Below, piece after piece: positions 48,123 to 57,653 of a stretch of 64,000 bases of DNA. A program made the translations under genes and the position numbers. Where the stretch lies: contig NZ_BMOT01000005.1 in assembly GCF_014647215.1 (NCBI RefSeq), forward strand, positions 62,001 to 126,000, given 5' to 3'. The DNA is from Shewanella aestuarii. GTDB lineage: Bacteria; Pseudomonadota; Gammaproteobacteria; Enterobacterales; Shewanellaceae. Positions within the stretch are counted from its first letter, which is position 1, and every line of letters begins with the position of its first letter. The notes beneath the pieces are model-generated. The model made no database searches and was not told the DNA's origin. It saw only the letters and a program-made list of their open reading frames with translations.

Positions 48123-49316
48123 ATGCAATTGTTTGATTTATCGTTAATTGGAAGAGAGTTTCCTCTATTAGATAGCGATGTGACTAACTTAGCTACCCAG
48201 CTAAACGATATGGTTGCAAACTCACGTTTTCTGGTTTTAGGTGCTGCAGGTACTATTGGCCAGGCTGTGACTAAAGAAATTTTTAAAAGACAACCAAATA
48301 AATTGCATGTTGTTGATATTAGTGAAAATAATTTAGCTGAATTGGTGAGGGATATTCGAAGTACTTTTGGCTACATTGCGGGAGACTTTCAAAGCTTTGC
48401 GCTTGATATTGGTTCTATTGAGTATGATGCTTTTATCAAGGCTGATGGACAGTATGATTATGTACTCAACTTATCAGCCTTAAAGCATGTCCGCAGCGAA
48501 AAAGATCCCTTTACCTTGATGCGGATGATTGATGTGAATGTGTTTAATACAGATAAAACCATTGAGCAGTCAATTCACTCTGGTGTCAAAAAATATTTCT
48601 GCGTTTCAACAGATAAGGCCACCAATCCAGTGAATATGATGGGTGCCTCAAAAAGAATTATGGAAATGTTTTTAATGCGCCGCAGCCATCAAATAAACAT
48701 TTCTACCGCCCGATTTGCCAATGTTGCCTTTTCTGATGGGTCACTGCTGCATAGTTTCAATCAGCGTATTTTAAAGCAGCAGCCTATTGTTGCCCCTAAT
48801 GATGTTCAACGCTATTTTGTGACGCCGCAAGAGTCGGGTGAGCTTTGTTTAATGTCTTGTCTTTTGGGTGATAATCGCGACATATTTTTTCCCAAACAAA
48901 CCCAGGCTTTACCATTAGTGTCGTTCGCCGATATCGCGGTTAAATATTTAGTTCAGCTGGGTTATGAGCCTCATATTTGCCAAAGTGAAACCGAGGCAAG
49001 AGAGCTAGTTCACTCATTACCTAGTCAAGGGAAGTGGCCTTGTTTGTTTACTCAAAGCGACACCACAGGTGAGAAAGATATTGAAGAGTTTTTTACCTGC
49101 AATGATGAGCTTGATATGACACGTTTTACCAATTTAGGGGTGATAAAACCGCCTGTTGATTTTGATGAGCCACTTTTGCAGATGTTTGAGCAGGAGATTT
49201 ACGCGATGAAAACTAAACAAGCCTGGACTAAAACCCAAATTGTGGCCCTGTTTAACAAAATGATGCCTGAGTTTGAACATAAAGAAACGGGTAAATATTT
49301 AGATGGCAAAATGTAG
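48123..49316 (+). CDS. legB: Nucleotide-sugar 4,6-dehydratase (LegB/FlaA1-type)
   Basis: The 397-aa soluble Rossmann enzyme has the NAD(P) loop FLVLGAAGTIGQAV and the Polysacc_synt_2 signature YFCVSTDKATNPVNMMGASKRIMEMFL. The catalytic Tyr is replaced by Met (MMGASK), as in the WbpM/PglF type. It lacks the membrane domain of WbpM. In the legionaminic-acid route the first enzyme makes the 4-keto-6-deoxy sugar from GDP- or UDP-GlcNAc. It heads the glycan operon and is followed 9 bp later by the aminotransferase. Confidence 0.8.
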   Translation: MQLFDLSLIGREFPLLDSDVTNLATQLNDMVANSRFLVLGAAGTIGQAVTKEIFKRQPNKLHVVDISENNLAELVRDIRSTFGYIAGDFQSFALDIGSIEYDAFIKADGQYDYVLNLSALKHVRSEKDPFTLMRMIDVNVFNTDKTIEQSIHSGVKKYFCVSTDKATNPVNMMGASKRIMEMFLMRRSHQINISTARFANVAFSDGSLLHSFNQRILKQQPIVAPNDVQRYFVTPQESGELCLMSCLLGDNRDIFFPKQTQALPLVSFADIAVKYLVQLGYEPHICQSETEARELVHSLPSQGKWPCLFTQSDTTGEKDIEEFFTCNDELDMTRFTNLGVIKPPVDFDEPLLQMFEQEIYAMKTKQAWTKTQIVALFNKMMPEFEHKETGKYLDGKM

Positions 49317-49325
49317 GGTGCGCAG

Positions 49326-50477
49326 ATGAAATCAGCTCATATTTGTCAGTTTATTCGTGATATTTATAAAACAGATCAGTTTATTCCTTTGCATGCACCT
49401 ATTTTTGTCGGCAATGAAAAACGTTATGTATCAGAAACAATTGACAGCACTTTTGTTTCAAGCGTTGGCAAGTATGTGGATGAGTTTGAAACTAAAATTG
49501 AGCAATATACAGGTGCTGTAAAAGCCGTTGCAGTTGTAAATGGAACAGCGGCATTACATACCGCGTTATATATGGCCGGAGTTGAACGCGGTGATTTAGT
49601 TTTTACTCAGGCGTTAACGTTTGTTGCTACCTGTAATGTTATTTACCACCTAGGTGCAGAGCCAATATTTATCGATGTTTCAAAGACTAGTTTAAGTTTA
49701 TGCCCTGATGCGTTAGAAAAATATCTTAACCAGTATGCCAGTTTAACGGATAAAGGCTGTGTTCATAAACAGACAGGGCAACGGATAAGAGCAATTATGC
49801 CAATGCATACATTTGGTCATCCTGCTGAAATGGATGAGTTGCTGCTTATTTGTCATCAATGGCAGTTGATTATGGTTGAGGATGCCGCTGAAAGTTTAGG
49901 TTCGGTTTATAAAGATAAACACACTGGTACTATGGGTGAATACGGCGCCATTAGCTTTAATGGCAATAAGATTATTACTACCGGTGGCGGAGGCGTGGTG
50001 CTTTGCGCTAGTCAGCCAAGTGGCAAACGAGTAAAGCATATTACCACGACAGCCAAAGTACCTCATGCTTATGAGTTTTATCATGATGAACCAGGGTTTA
50101 ATCATCGAATGCCTAATCTGAATGCCGCTTTAGGATGTGCTCAGATGGAAGTTATTGATGACTTTCTAGCAAGTAAGCGGTTACTTGCGACTCAATACCG
50201 TGAGTTTTTTGCTGGTTCTGATATACAGTTTGTTGAAGAACCTCGCTATGCAAAGTCTAATTATTGGCTCAATGCGGTGATATGCAAAAGCCTTGAGTCT
50301 AGAAATACATTACTCAATGAGACTAATGATAGCGGAGTGATGACCCGTCCTGTTTGGACGTTAATGCATCATCTGCCTATGTTTAAGAATGCCCATAGAG
50401 GCGACTTAAGTTATTCGGAATGGGTTTCTCAGCGTCTTGTTAATATTCCTAGTAGTGCCTTAATTTTAGATAAATAG
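49326..50477 (+). CDS. legC: PLP-dependent nucleotide-sugar aminotransferase (LegC-type)
   Basis: The 383-aa DegT/DnrJ/EryC1-family enzyme has AVVNGTAALHTALYMAGV near the N-terminus, the PLP aspartate region VEDAAESLGSVYK, and the Schiff-base Lys in GAISFNGNKIITTGGGGVV. It should aminate C4 of the 4-keto sugar made by the preceding enzyme. LegC-type proteins share the opening PLHAPIFVGNEKRYV. Second gene of the operon. Confidence 0.82.
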   Translation: MKSAHICQFIRDIYKTDQFIPLHAPIFVGNEKRYVSETIDSTFVSSVGKYVDEFETKIEQYTGAVKAVAVVNGTAALHTALYMAGVERGDLVFTQALTFVATCNVIYHLGAEPIFIDVSKTSLSLCPDALEKYLNQYASLTDKGCVHKQTGQRIRAIMPMHTFGHPAEMDELLLICHQWQLIMVEDAAESLGSVYKDKHTGTMGEYGAISFNGNKIITTGGGGVVLCASQPSGKRVKHITTTAKVPHAYEFYHDEPGFNHRMPNLNAALGCAQMEVIDDFLASKRLLATQYREFFAGSDIQFVEEPRYAKSNYWLNAVICKSLESRNTLLNETNDSGVMTRPVWTLMHHLPMFKNAHRGDLSYSEWVSQRLVNIPSSALILDK

Positions 50478-50533
50478 TATTTGATAAATCCAAATGACGT
50501 TGAGACTAATGTTAAACCAGAAGGGTAGAGAAA

Positions 50534-51361
50534 ATGATGAGTCATGATTTTAAAATTGTTGATGTCACCGATAAAGATGAATTGATCAATTATTATGATG
50601 CCATTGCTGAGTTGTTTTTGGAGTCTTTCGAAAAACCTTTGTCAAAAGAGTTATGGCAATGGGCTTATTTAGATAACCCATTTGGTGATCCTATAGTGTC
50701 GATGGCTTTTGATGGTAAAAAGTTGATTGGTCATTATGCAGTTGTCCCAATGAACTTAGAGTCTGAAAGTGGATCTATTTTGGGCTTTTTATCCATGACA
50801 ACAATGGTGGGGGTTAATTACCGAAAACACGGACTGTTTCAAGAGTTAGCTGAGCGTGTATATGACTATATTCAAGCATTTAATCAACCAGCAATGGTAT
50901 TTGGCTTTCCCAATGAAAATTCGACACCTGGATTTATAAGGCGACTACAGTGGGTCATTTCGGATGAATACCGAGTGATGCAAATTACTAAACCATCAAT
51001 TGATTTTGCTTCCGAAAAACTTGCCCGAGTGAAAACTGCTGATTCTTTAACGCTAAATATGGAAAAGCAGGATATTAGATACTGGAGAACCCATAAACCT
51101 AATCAGAAATGGAATTATATCAATGGATTAGGAGTGAAATCTTTGGAGGGTGTTGCAGATATAATGCACTTAGGTGCAGGAGGAAGTTTGCACGATTTAT
51201 CATTTGAACAAGATTACAATATTATTTTACCTATCCAAGAAGATGACATGTTACCTGAAGGCGTGAATACTTCATTTTCGTACCGCTTTGGGTATCGAAC
51301 TTTTAATTTGGCAACCGCGCCAAATATCTTTGTACAGATGTCGATGTCGGATATATTTTGA
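50534..51361 (+). CDS. GNAT-family N-acetyltransferase-like protein
   Basis: The 275-aa protein has a GNAT core in residues about 5-150 (LIGHYAVVPMNLE, TTMVGVNYRKHGLFQELAERVY, PAMVFGFPNENS), like Acetyltransf_9/FemAB-related enzymes, and a C-terminal half without a recognised domain. The position between LegC- and LegG-type genes suggests it modifies an amino group of the sugar intermediate, but this is not the usual LegH fold. The stop overlaps the next ATG by one base. Confidence 0.7.
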   Translation: MMSHDFKIVDVTDKDELINYYDAIAELFLESFEKPLSKELWQWAYLDNPFGDPIVSMAFDGKKLIGHYAVVPMNLESESGSILGFLSMTTMVGVNYRKHGLFQELAERVYDYIQAFNQPAMVFGFPNENSTPGFIRRLQWVISDEYRVMQITKPSIDFASEKLARVKTADSLTLNMEKQDIRYWRTHKPNQKWNYINGLGVKSLEGVADIMHLGAGGSLHDLSFEQDYNIILPIQEDDMLPEGVNTSFSYRFGYRTFNLATAPNIFVQMSMSDIF

Positions 51362-52515
51362 TGAAAATTTTAGCACTGACGTCTATTCGGTCTGATTATG
51401 ATTTGTTAAGTCCTTTATATACTCGACTGCATAATGATGTTGATATTGAATTGAAATTATTAGTTGGTGGCACACATAATTCGGCAGTACATGGCTATAC
51501 GGTTAATGATATTCATAGTGATGGTTTTGATGTGCTTCTTGAGATTGATAGCTTAATTAATAGTGATACGGCTAAATCTAGACTTAAAAGCGCATCCATT
51601 TTATTGTTATCGGCTGTCGATGCTGTTGCCGCTTTTTCGCCTGATTTAATTATTTATGCCGGTGATAGAGAAGATGTCATGGTTGGGGCATTACTAGGTG
51701 GTTATTTATCTATTCCTACCTTGCATTTTTATGGTGGAGACCATGCTAGTGATGGTTATATAGACAATCCTATCCGTCATGCTGTAAGTAAGTTATCAAC
51801 GGTGCACTTTGTCAGTACAGCTGTGCACAAAGCACGTTTATTGGCGTTAAAAGAGCCTTCAAATCGAATTTTTGATGTGGGAAGCATTGCACTTGATAAG
51901 TTTAAAAATATTGTACCGATAGTGGGTGTAAAAGATCTCATTGCGGGGAGAATTGTCGACAAACCTGCGGCGTTGGTTATTTTTCACCCTATAAAAGATG
52001 AAGTAATAGAAGCCCCTGAGATTATCACCAACATGCTAATGACTTTGATAAAAAATGGTTATCATTGTTTTATCGGCTCGCCAAATAGTGATCCTGGCAA
52101 CGCTAGAATTATTTCAACATTGTCAGGTTTAGCGGCCAAATACTCTGAAATAACACTATATGGAAATTTACCTCGAGATCAGTTTCTTAATCTTTTTAGT
52201 GCATGCAATGTCATTGTAGGTAATTCATCAGCGGGTTTGCTTGAATCTGCGAGCATCCCAATACCTTGTATAAATGTCGGGTTACGCCAAAGAGGGCGTG
52301 ATTGTTCGGATAATGTTTTGTTTGTGGACACATCAATAGAGGCTATTCAAGCTGGATTAAATGAAATCGCTTCAGCTGAGTTCTCTGTGAAAATGCAGCG
52401 TGTTATTAATATTTATGGTGATGGCCATTCAGCGGAGAAAGCTCATAAGTTCATAAAATCAATAGATTTTAAATCGCTTCTGAATAAACCTGAGGACCCT
52501 TTATATGTTGAATAA
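51361..52515 (+). CDS. legG: Hydrolysing nucleotide-sugar 2-epimerase (NeuC/LegG-type)
   Basis: The frame is open from TTG 51358 but ATG 51361 is the natural start (384 aa). The protein has the GT-B fold of UDP-GlcNAc 2-epimerases: ALTSIRSDYDLLSPLY, FSPDLIIYAGDREDVMVGA, HFYGGDHASDGYIDNPIRHA and VIVGNSSAGLLESA. NeuC/LegG enzymes release the free 2-epimer sugar with loss of the nucleotide, the substrate of the nonulosonate synthase. It overlaps the next gene by 11 nt. Confidence 0.87.
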   Translation: MKILALTSIRSDYDLLSPLYTRLHNDVDIELKLLVGGTHNSAVHGYTVNDIHSDGFDVLLEIDSLINSDTAKSRLKSASILLLSAVDAVAAFSPDLIIYAGDREDVMVGALLGGYLSIPTLHFYGGDHASDGYIDNPIRHAVSKLSTVHFVSTAVHKARLLALKEPSNRIFDVGSIALDKFKNIVPIVGVKDLIAGRIVDKPAALVIFHPIKDEVIEAPEIITNMLMTLIKNGYHCFIGSPNSDPGNARIISTLSGLAAKYSEITLYGNLPRDQFLNLFSACNVIVGNSSAGLLESASIPIPCINVGLRQRGRDCSDNVLFVDTSIEAIQAGLNEIASAEFSVKMQRVINIYGDGHSAEKAHKFIKSIDFKSLLNKPEDPLYVE

Positions 52516-53182
52516 AAGCGTTTTAGTAGTTGCTCCTCATGCGGATGACGAATCGCTTGGCTGTGGTGGAACTTTATTAAAGCACAAACAAAATGGTGAT
52601 GAAATTCATTGGCTAATCGTAACTCAGATGTCCTCTGCTTGCGGTTATTCAGAAGAAGTGATACTAACGCGCCAAGATGAAGTGTTGGCAGTTACTCAGC
52701 AATATGGTTTTAAATCGGTCCATCAATTATCATTTTCGCCAGCATTGTTAGACACTGAATCAAAAAGTAATTTAGTTGATGCTTTTTCTGCGGTAATGAC
52801 TCAAGTAAAACCGCAAATAGTCTACACCCCATTTCGAAATGATGTTCACAGTGACCATGAAGTGGTATTTGATGTTGTTGCTTCGACTACTAAATCTTTT
52901 AGATACCCCTTCATTGAAAAAATATTAGCTTATGAAACTTTGTCTGAAACTGATTTCAATATCAAGCCAGGGAACACAATGTTTAGTCCTAATATATTTG
53001 TGGATATTTCTGCTTATGTGGAAGAGAAAATATCAATTTTGAATCTGTATAAATCTGAGATTGGTGAATTTCCATTTCCGCGAAGTATAAAGGCTATTAA
53101 GTCTTTGGGACACATAAGGGGTGTACAAGCTGGTTGTGACTCAGCAGAAGCGTTTATGTTGTTAAAAGAGATTATAAAATGA
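52505..53182 (+). CDS. PIG-L family N-deacetylase
   Basis: The 225-aa protein has the PIG-L zinc and catalytic motif PHADDESLGCGGT near the N-terminus and HSDHEVVFD later, the two hallmark blocks. A GAGGA ribosome site lies inside the previous gene. PIG-L enzymes remove acetyl groups from N-acetylated sugars. Such a deacetylase is not part of the standard legionaminic pathway, so it probably creates a free amine for a different acyl group on the final sugar. It overlaps the synthase gene by 4 nt. Confidence 0.88.
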   Translation: MLNKSVLVVAPHADDESLGCGGTLLKHKQNGDEIHWLIVTQMSSACGYSEEVILTRQDEVLAVTQQYGFKSVHQLSFSPALLDTESKSNLVDAFSAVMTQVKPQIVYTPFRNDVHSDHEVVFDVVASTTKSFRYPFIEKILAYETLSETDFNIKPGNTMFSPNIFVDISAYVEEKISILNLYKSEIGEFPFPRSIKAIKSLGHIRGVQAGCDSAEAFMLLKEIIK

Positions 53183-54261
53183 AGCCAGTATTAGTCATTG
53201 CAGAAGCAGGTGTTAATCATAATGGCTCACTTGAAATGGCGTTTAAGCTCGTTGATGTGGCTGTTGATGCTGGTGCTGATATCGTAAAGTTTCAAACATT
53301 TAAAGCGAAAAACCTCGTGACCGCCGATGCATGTAAAGCTCAGTATCAAATAGAGGCTACCGGTAATCAAGAGTCGCAGTTAGCTATGTTAACGCGCCTT
53401 GAATTAAGTTACGACGCTCACCATCAATTACTTGAATATTGCGCTTCAAAAAATATTGAATTTTTATCAACTGCATTTGATTCAGAAAGCTTAGCATTTT
53501 TAGTTAACGATATTAAGGTTAAAAGGCTAAAGATCCCGTCAGGCGAACTGACAAATAGTCCATTTGTATTAGACCATGCCCGGAGTGGTCTAGATATTAT
53601 TTTGTCTACAGGAATGGCAACCCTAGAAGAAGTAAAAAATGCGCTCAGTGTTATTGCCTTTGGTTATGTTTCGCCATTAGATATGCCACCTTCGCTGGCA
53701 AATTTTGAGCTTGCGTTTAGCTCAGATGAAGGTCAAAAAGCCTTATCGAGTAAAGTGACCATTTTACACTGCACCACAGAATATCCAGCACCATTTGAAG
53801 AAGTTAACTTAAATGTTATGGATACATTAAAACGCAGTTTCGGTTTGCCGGTAGGTTATTCAGATCATACCCAAGGGATTGCGATTCCGATTGCGGCAGT
53901 GGCTAAAGAGGCTGTTGTTATTGAGAAACACTTTACCTTAGATTGTTCATTGCCTGGGCCCGATCATCTAGCTTCAATTGAGCCTTTGCAGTTAAAAGTG
54001 ATGGTGGAGTCAATTAGGCATGTTGAGCAAGCATTAGGTCATGGCATTAAAAAGCCGAGTCTTTCAGAAGTTAAAAACATTCCGATAGCGCGAAAAAGTA
54101 TTGTGGCTCAAACCGATATTAAACAAGGCGAACCTTTTAATGTCAGAAATTTGACAATAAAAAGACCCGGAACGGGAATGTCACCTGATTTATTTTGGCA
54201 GCTTACATCAGGGCAAGTCGCATCAAAGAGTTATCTTGTTGGGGATCTTATTGATGAATAA
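53179..54261 (+). CDS. legI: Nonulosonate synthase (NeuB/LegI-type)
   Basis: The 360-aa enzyme condenses a six-carbon diamino sugar with phosphoenolpyruvate. The TIM barrel carries IAEAGVNHNGSLEMA, VKFQTFKA, KIPSGELTN, STGMATLEEV, HCTTEYPAP and GYSDHTQGI. The C-terminal SAF (antifreeze-like) domain starts around 295 (ARKSIVAQTDIKQGEPF). The surrounding genes favour legionaminate over N-acetylneuraminate or pseudaminate as product. It overlaps the preceding gene by 4 nt and the next by 8. Confidence 0.92.
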   Translation: MKPVLVIAEAGVNHNGSLEMAFKLVDVAVDAGADIVKFQTFKAKNLVTADACKAQYQIEATGNQESQLAMLTRLELSYDAHHQLLEYCASKNIEFLSTAFDSESLAFLVNDIKVKRLKIPSGELTNSPFVLDHARSGLDIILSTGMATLEEVKNALSVIAFGYVSPLDMPPSLANFELAFSSDEGQKALSSKVTILHCTTEYPAPFEEVNLNVMDTLKRSFGLPVGYSDHTQGIAIPIAAVAKEAVVIEKHFTLDCSLPGPDHLASIEPLQLKVMVESIRHVEQALGHGIKKPSLSEVKNIPIARKSIVAQTDIKQGEPFNVRNLTIKRPGTGMSPDLFWQLTSGQVASKSYLVGDLIDE

Positions 54262-54895
54262 GCCATTAATCATGATTGGTTCAGGAGGCCATGCAAGTGT
54301 ATTAATGGATTCGCTGAAATTAAGTGGTGAACGGGTTATTGCTTATATCTCTCCGAACAAAAACACTCGTAATCAAATGTTTGAAAAGATTCAACATTTG
54401 AGTAATGATGAAGATATCAATCAATTTAATCCCGATGAGGTGTTATTGGTTAATGGTATTGGTAGTATGCCGAAACATCATAATCGGGAAAATGTGGCAA
54501 CATTCTTTACTAAATTGGGTTTTAGCTTCACATCAGTTATATCACCATTGGCTATAGTGTCTCCATCTTCCAGATTGGCACGGGGTGTGCAGGTTATGCA
54601 TGGTGCGATTATTCAAGCGGGTGCCTGTATTGGTGAGGGTAGTATCATAAATACCGGCGCAATAATTGAGCATGATTGCGTTGTAGGTTCCAATAACCAT
54701 ATTGCTCCAAGGGCGACACTTTGTGGCGGAGTGCAAACCCACAATAATGTTCATGTTGGTGTACATGCTTGTGTGATCCAGGGAGTGAATATTGGTGACA
54801 ATGTCATTGTTGGCGCTGGCGCTACAGTTACAAAAAATATTGAAGATAAAACCATTGTTTATGGGCACAGAGCGTTAATCATAAAAAAGGAATGA
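54254..54895 (+). CDS. NeuD-type sugar O/N-acetyltransferase
   Basis: The first in-frame TTG is at 54236, but ATG 54254 with GGGGATC upstream is more likely (213 aa). A Rossmann-like N-terminus (PLIMIGSGGHASVLMD) is followed by left-handed beta-helix hexapeptide repeats (AIIQAGACIGEGSIINTGAIIEHD region) and a C-terminal VYGHRALIIKK. PglD/NeuD proteins acetylate amino sugars or sialic acids; in the legionaminic route the analogous step is LegH. Which sugar it uses here cannot be told. Confidence 0.85.
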   Translation: MNKPLIMIGSGGHASVLMDSLKLSGERVIAYISPNKNTRNQMFEKIQHLSNDEDINQFNPDEVLLVNGIGSMPKHHNRENVATFFTKLGFSFTSVISPLAIVSPSSRLARGVQVMHGAIIQAGACIGEGSIINTGAIIEHDCVVGSNNHIAPRATLCGGVQTHNNVHVGVHACVIQGVNIGDNVIVGAGATVTKNIEDKTIVYGHRALIIKKE

Positions 54896-54901
54896 AATGT
54901 T

Positions 54902-55960
54902 ATGAAAAAGCATTGGAAAGATGTTGCTTTAGCACCTAAGCAGTCCATTCGTGATGCTTTAGAAATCATTAACCTTCATGCATTACAAGTGGCTTTGGTT
55001 GTCGATGAAAATGAACAATTAAAAGGTGTTGTTACCGATGGCGATATAAGACGTGCGTTATTAAACAACCTTACCTTAGATCAACCCGTGGATTTGGTGA
55101 TGAACCATAATCCTATTACTGCTCAATTCGACACGCCGAAGCAAAAACTCATTCGTTTAATGGAACAGAAAAGCATTTTAGCCATACCATTGATTAAAGA
55201 TGGCAGAGTGGCTGGTTTGCAAACGCTTAAACAGGCGTTGAACCAACCCTTTTATGATAATCCTGTGCTCATTATGGCCGGTGGCTTTGGTACTAGGTTG
55301 CGTCCTCTGACTGATAATTGTCCTAAACCTATGTTAAAAGTCGGTAATAAACCACTTTTGGAAATGACAATACTTAATTTTGCCAAAGCCGGTTTTGTGA
55401 ATTTTTATATTTCTACTCACTTTATGCCTGATCAAATCAAAGATTATTTTGGTGATGGCAATCGCTTGAATGTCAACATTACCTATCTTCATGAAGATTC
55501 CCCTTTAGGCACAGGTGGCGCTTTGGGTTTATTGCCAAATGACATCCCTGATTTACCGCTTATTATGATGAATGGTGATGTGCTAACAAAAGTCGACGTT
55601 CAGCGTTTACTTGAGTTTCACAATGAGAACCAAGCCCACGCTACTATGTGCGTGAGGGAGTATGAGTACCAAATTCCCTATGGCGTGATTAATGGTAATG
55701 GTAATACCGTCGTGAGTATGGAAGAAAAACCGACACAACGATTTTTTGTCAATGCTGGTATTTATGTCGTTTCGCCAGAAATCATTAAGCAAGTAAGCGA
55801 AAACCAAGTGATTGATATGCCTACGCTACTAGATAACAAGATCCAAGTGGGTGGAAAAGTGCTTATGTTTCCATTGCATGAGTATTGGTTAGATATAGGG
55901 CGGTTAGATGATTTTAATCGAGCACAAGCTGATATTTGCGCTTTAGGTATGAGTGAATGA
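54902..55960 (+). CDS. ptmE: CBS-domain sugar-1-phosphate nucleotidyltransferase (PtmE-type)
   Basis: The 352-aa protein has two CBS motifs (residues 15-115, ALVVDENEQLKGVVTDGDIR) fused to a nucleotidyltransferase domain with the signature VLIMAGGFGTRLRPLTDNCPKPML and MMNGDVLTKVD. In Campylobacter jejuni, PtmE is a GlcN-1-P guanylyltransferase that supplies GDP-sugar to the legionaminic pathway, encoded beside LegI and LegG homologues. The same arrangement here supports that role. An AAGGA lies before the ATG. Confidence 0.85.
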   Translation: MKKHWKDVALAPKQSIRDALEIINLHALQVALVVDENEQLKGVVTDGDIRRALLNNLTLDQPVDLVMNHNPITAQFDTPKQKLIRLMEQKSILAIPLIKDGRVAGLQTLKQALNQPFYDNPVLIMAGGFGTRLRPLTDNCPKPMLKVGNKPLLEMTILNFAKAGFVNFYISTHFMPDQIKDYFGDGNRLNVNITYLHEDSPLGTGGALGLLPNDIPDLPLIMMNGDVLTKVDVQRLLEFHNENQAHATMCVREYEYQIPYGVINGNGNTVVSMEEKPTQRFFVNAGIYVVSPEIIKQVSENQVIDMPTLLDNKIQVGGKVLMFPLHEYWLDIGRLDDFNRAQADICALGMSE

Positions 55961-56937
55961 AAACCGTTGTTGTCATTGGTTTGGGTGCTATTGCGGCGCG
56001 CCATCGAAAAAACGTTAAACAATTATTTCCCGAGGCAAAAATTTTTGCGCTTTCTGCTAGTGGGCGAGCTCTGGCTCAACCGATAGACGATGTAGAAGCG
56101 ATTTTATTGAATTTAGATGAGATTATTCCGTTACAGCCGGATTTTGTGATTATCGCCTCTCCATCTTCGTTACATGCAAAGCACGCTATCACTTTAATTA
56201 ATGCCAATATTCCGGTACTGGTTGAAAAGCCGATTGCTGCCACAACGGATCAAGCTGATGTTTTATTGGCAGTTTCAATGCAAAATCACACGCCTGTTGC
56301 TATCGGATATTGTTTACGTTTTATGCCAGCGGCATTAACGCTTAAACGCATTGTAGAAAGCAACTTGATTGGTGATATTTATCATTGCACTTGTAACGTA
56401 GGGCAGTACTTACCTGATTGGCGCCCTAATAAAGATTACCAAACCACTGTGTCTGCGAATGCTGAATTAGGCGGTGGCGTATTATTAGAACTGAGTCATG
56501 AGCTGGACTACTTGCAATGGTTGCTTGGAGATTTGCAATTTGAACATGCGATATTAAGAGGTTCAAAGGATCTTCATTTGGATGTTGAAGAGATTGCAGA
56601 TATTACCTTATCAACAGTTTCAGGCACGATATGCCAACTGCATATGGATTTTCTGCAACATGTACCGCAGCGTAAATGCCAGTTGATAGGGCATAAAGGT
56701 CGAGTTGAGTGGGATTTGGTACAAAACACTGTCACTGTTTTTAATCATTGCGGTATTGAAGTGATTTATTCTGATCCAACATGGGATAGAAATCTAATGT
56801 ATGTCGATATGCTCAAGTCATTTATGACCCAAATTAACAATCAATCACATGATAACCTAAGCGTTTTGCAAGCAGCAAAAACCATTGCTTTAATCGATAC
56901 CATAAAAGATCGCGCGTGTTATAGAGGGCGAATATGA
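55957..56937 (+). CDS. Gfo/Idh/MocA-family oxidoreductase
   Basis: The 326-aa protein has an NAD-binding Rossmann N-terminus (TVVVIGLGAIAARHRKNV), the EKPIAA motif (VLVEKPIAATTDQA) and a C-terminal alpha/beta domain with GGGVLLELSHELDYLQWLLG. It overlaps both neighbours by 4 nt. Its position between PtmE- and NeuA-type genes is that of PtmF in Campylobacter. The substrate, presumably a sugar or sugar phosphate precursor, is not shown by the sequence. Confidence 0.85.
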   Translation: MKTVVVIGLGAIAARHRKNVKQLFPEAKIFALSASGRALAQPIDDVEAILLNLDEIIPLQPDFVIIASPSSLHAKHAITLINANIPVLVEKPIAATTDQADVLLAVSMQNHTPVAIGYCLRFMPAALTLKRIVESNLIGDIYHCTCNVGQYLPDWRPNKDYQTTVSANAELGGGVLLELSHELDYLQWLLGDLQFEHAILRGSKDLHLDVEEIADITLSTVSGTICQLHMDFLQHVPQRKCQLIGHKGRVEWDLVQNTVTVFNHCGIEVIYSDPTWDRNLMYVDMLKSFMTQINNQSHDNLSVLQAAKTIALIDTIKDRACYRGRI

Positions 56938-57653
56938 AAACATTTGCGTTTATTTTTGCTCGTGGTGGGTCAAAAGGGTTACCAAGAAAAAATATTAAGT
57001 TATTACAGGGGAAGCCACTTATCAATTATTCAATTGAAAGCGCAATATTGTCTCCTTTAATTGATAGAGTTTTTGTTTCTACAGAAGATGAAGAGATTGC
57101 AAAGATAGCAACTCAAGCTGGCGCAGAAGTGATTATTCGACCTGCTGAGTTAGCCAGTGATACCAGTGCAGAATGGCTGTCTTGGCAGCATGCGTGCCTT
57201 TGGGTAAAAGAAAAATATGGTGACTTCGATTACTTTGTTAGTTTACCGGCGACAAGTCCGCTACGAAGTCATGAAGATATTAATGCGGCGATAGTTGCAA
57301 TATCTGTAGAGTCTTCTAATTGTGCTAAGCATTTTGATGCCTGCATTTCAGTAACACCAGCCAATCGTAGTCCGTTTTTTAACATGGTTGTTGTGGATGA
57401 TGCAGGGCAAGTTTCAGTAGTTAACTCGATACAAGGTCACGTTACTCGAAGACAAGATGTGCCTGTGGTTTTTGATATCACAACCGTTGTTTACAGCACT
57501 ACACCAGAATATATTTTATCGAGTGAAAGCTTATTTAGTGGCAGGGTAACTAGTATTGAAGTGCCAAAGGAAAGGGCGATTGATATTGATGATATTTATG
57601 ATTTTATGATGGCAGAAACCATTTTGATCGAAAGGGCAAAAAATGCATTCTAA
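56934..57653 (+). CDS. legF: CMP-nonulosonate cytidylyltransferase (NeuA/LegF-type)
   Basis: The 239-aa enzyme activates the nonulosonate with CTP. The signature FIFARGGSKGLPRKNIKLL at the N-terminus is the CTP-binding loop of NeuA, and SLPATSPLRSHEDINAAI and IDIDDIYDFMMAE are conserved further on. In the C. jejuni cluster the corresponding gene is ptmB (legF). It overlaps the preceding gene by 4 nt and the next by 11 nt. Confidence 0.92.
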   Translation: MKTFAFIFARGGSKGLPRKNIKLLQGKPLINYSIESAILSPLIDRVFVSTEDEEIAKIATQAGAEVIIRPAELASDTSAEWLSWQHACLWVKEKYGDFDYFVSLPATSPLRSHEDINAAIVAISVESSNCAKHFDACISVTPANRSPFFNMVVVDDAGQVSVVNSIQGHVTRRQDVPVVFDITTVVYSTTPEYILSSESLFSGRVTSIEVPKERAIDIDDIYDFMMAETILIERAKNAF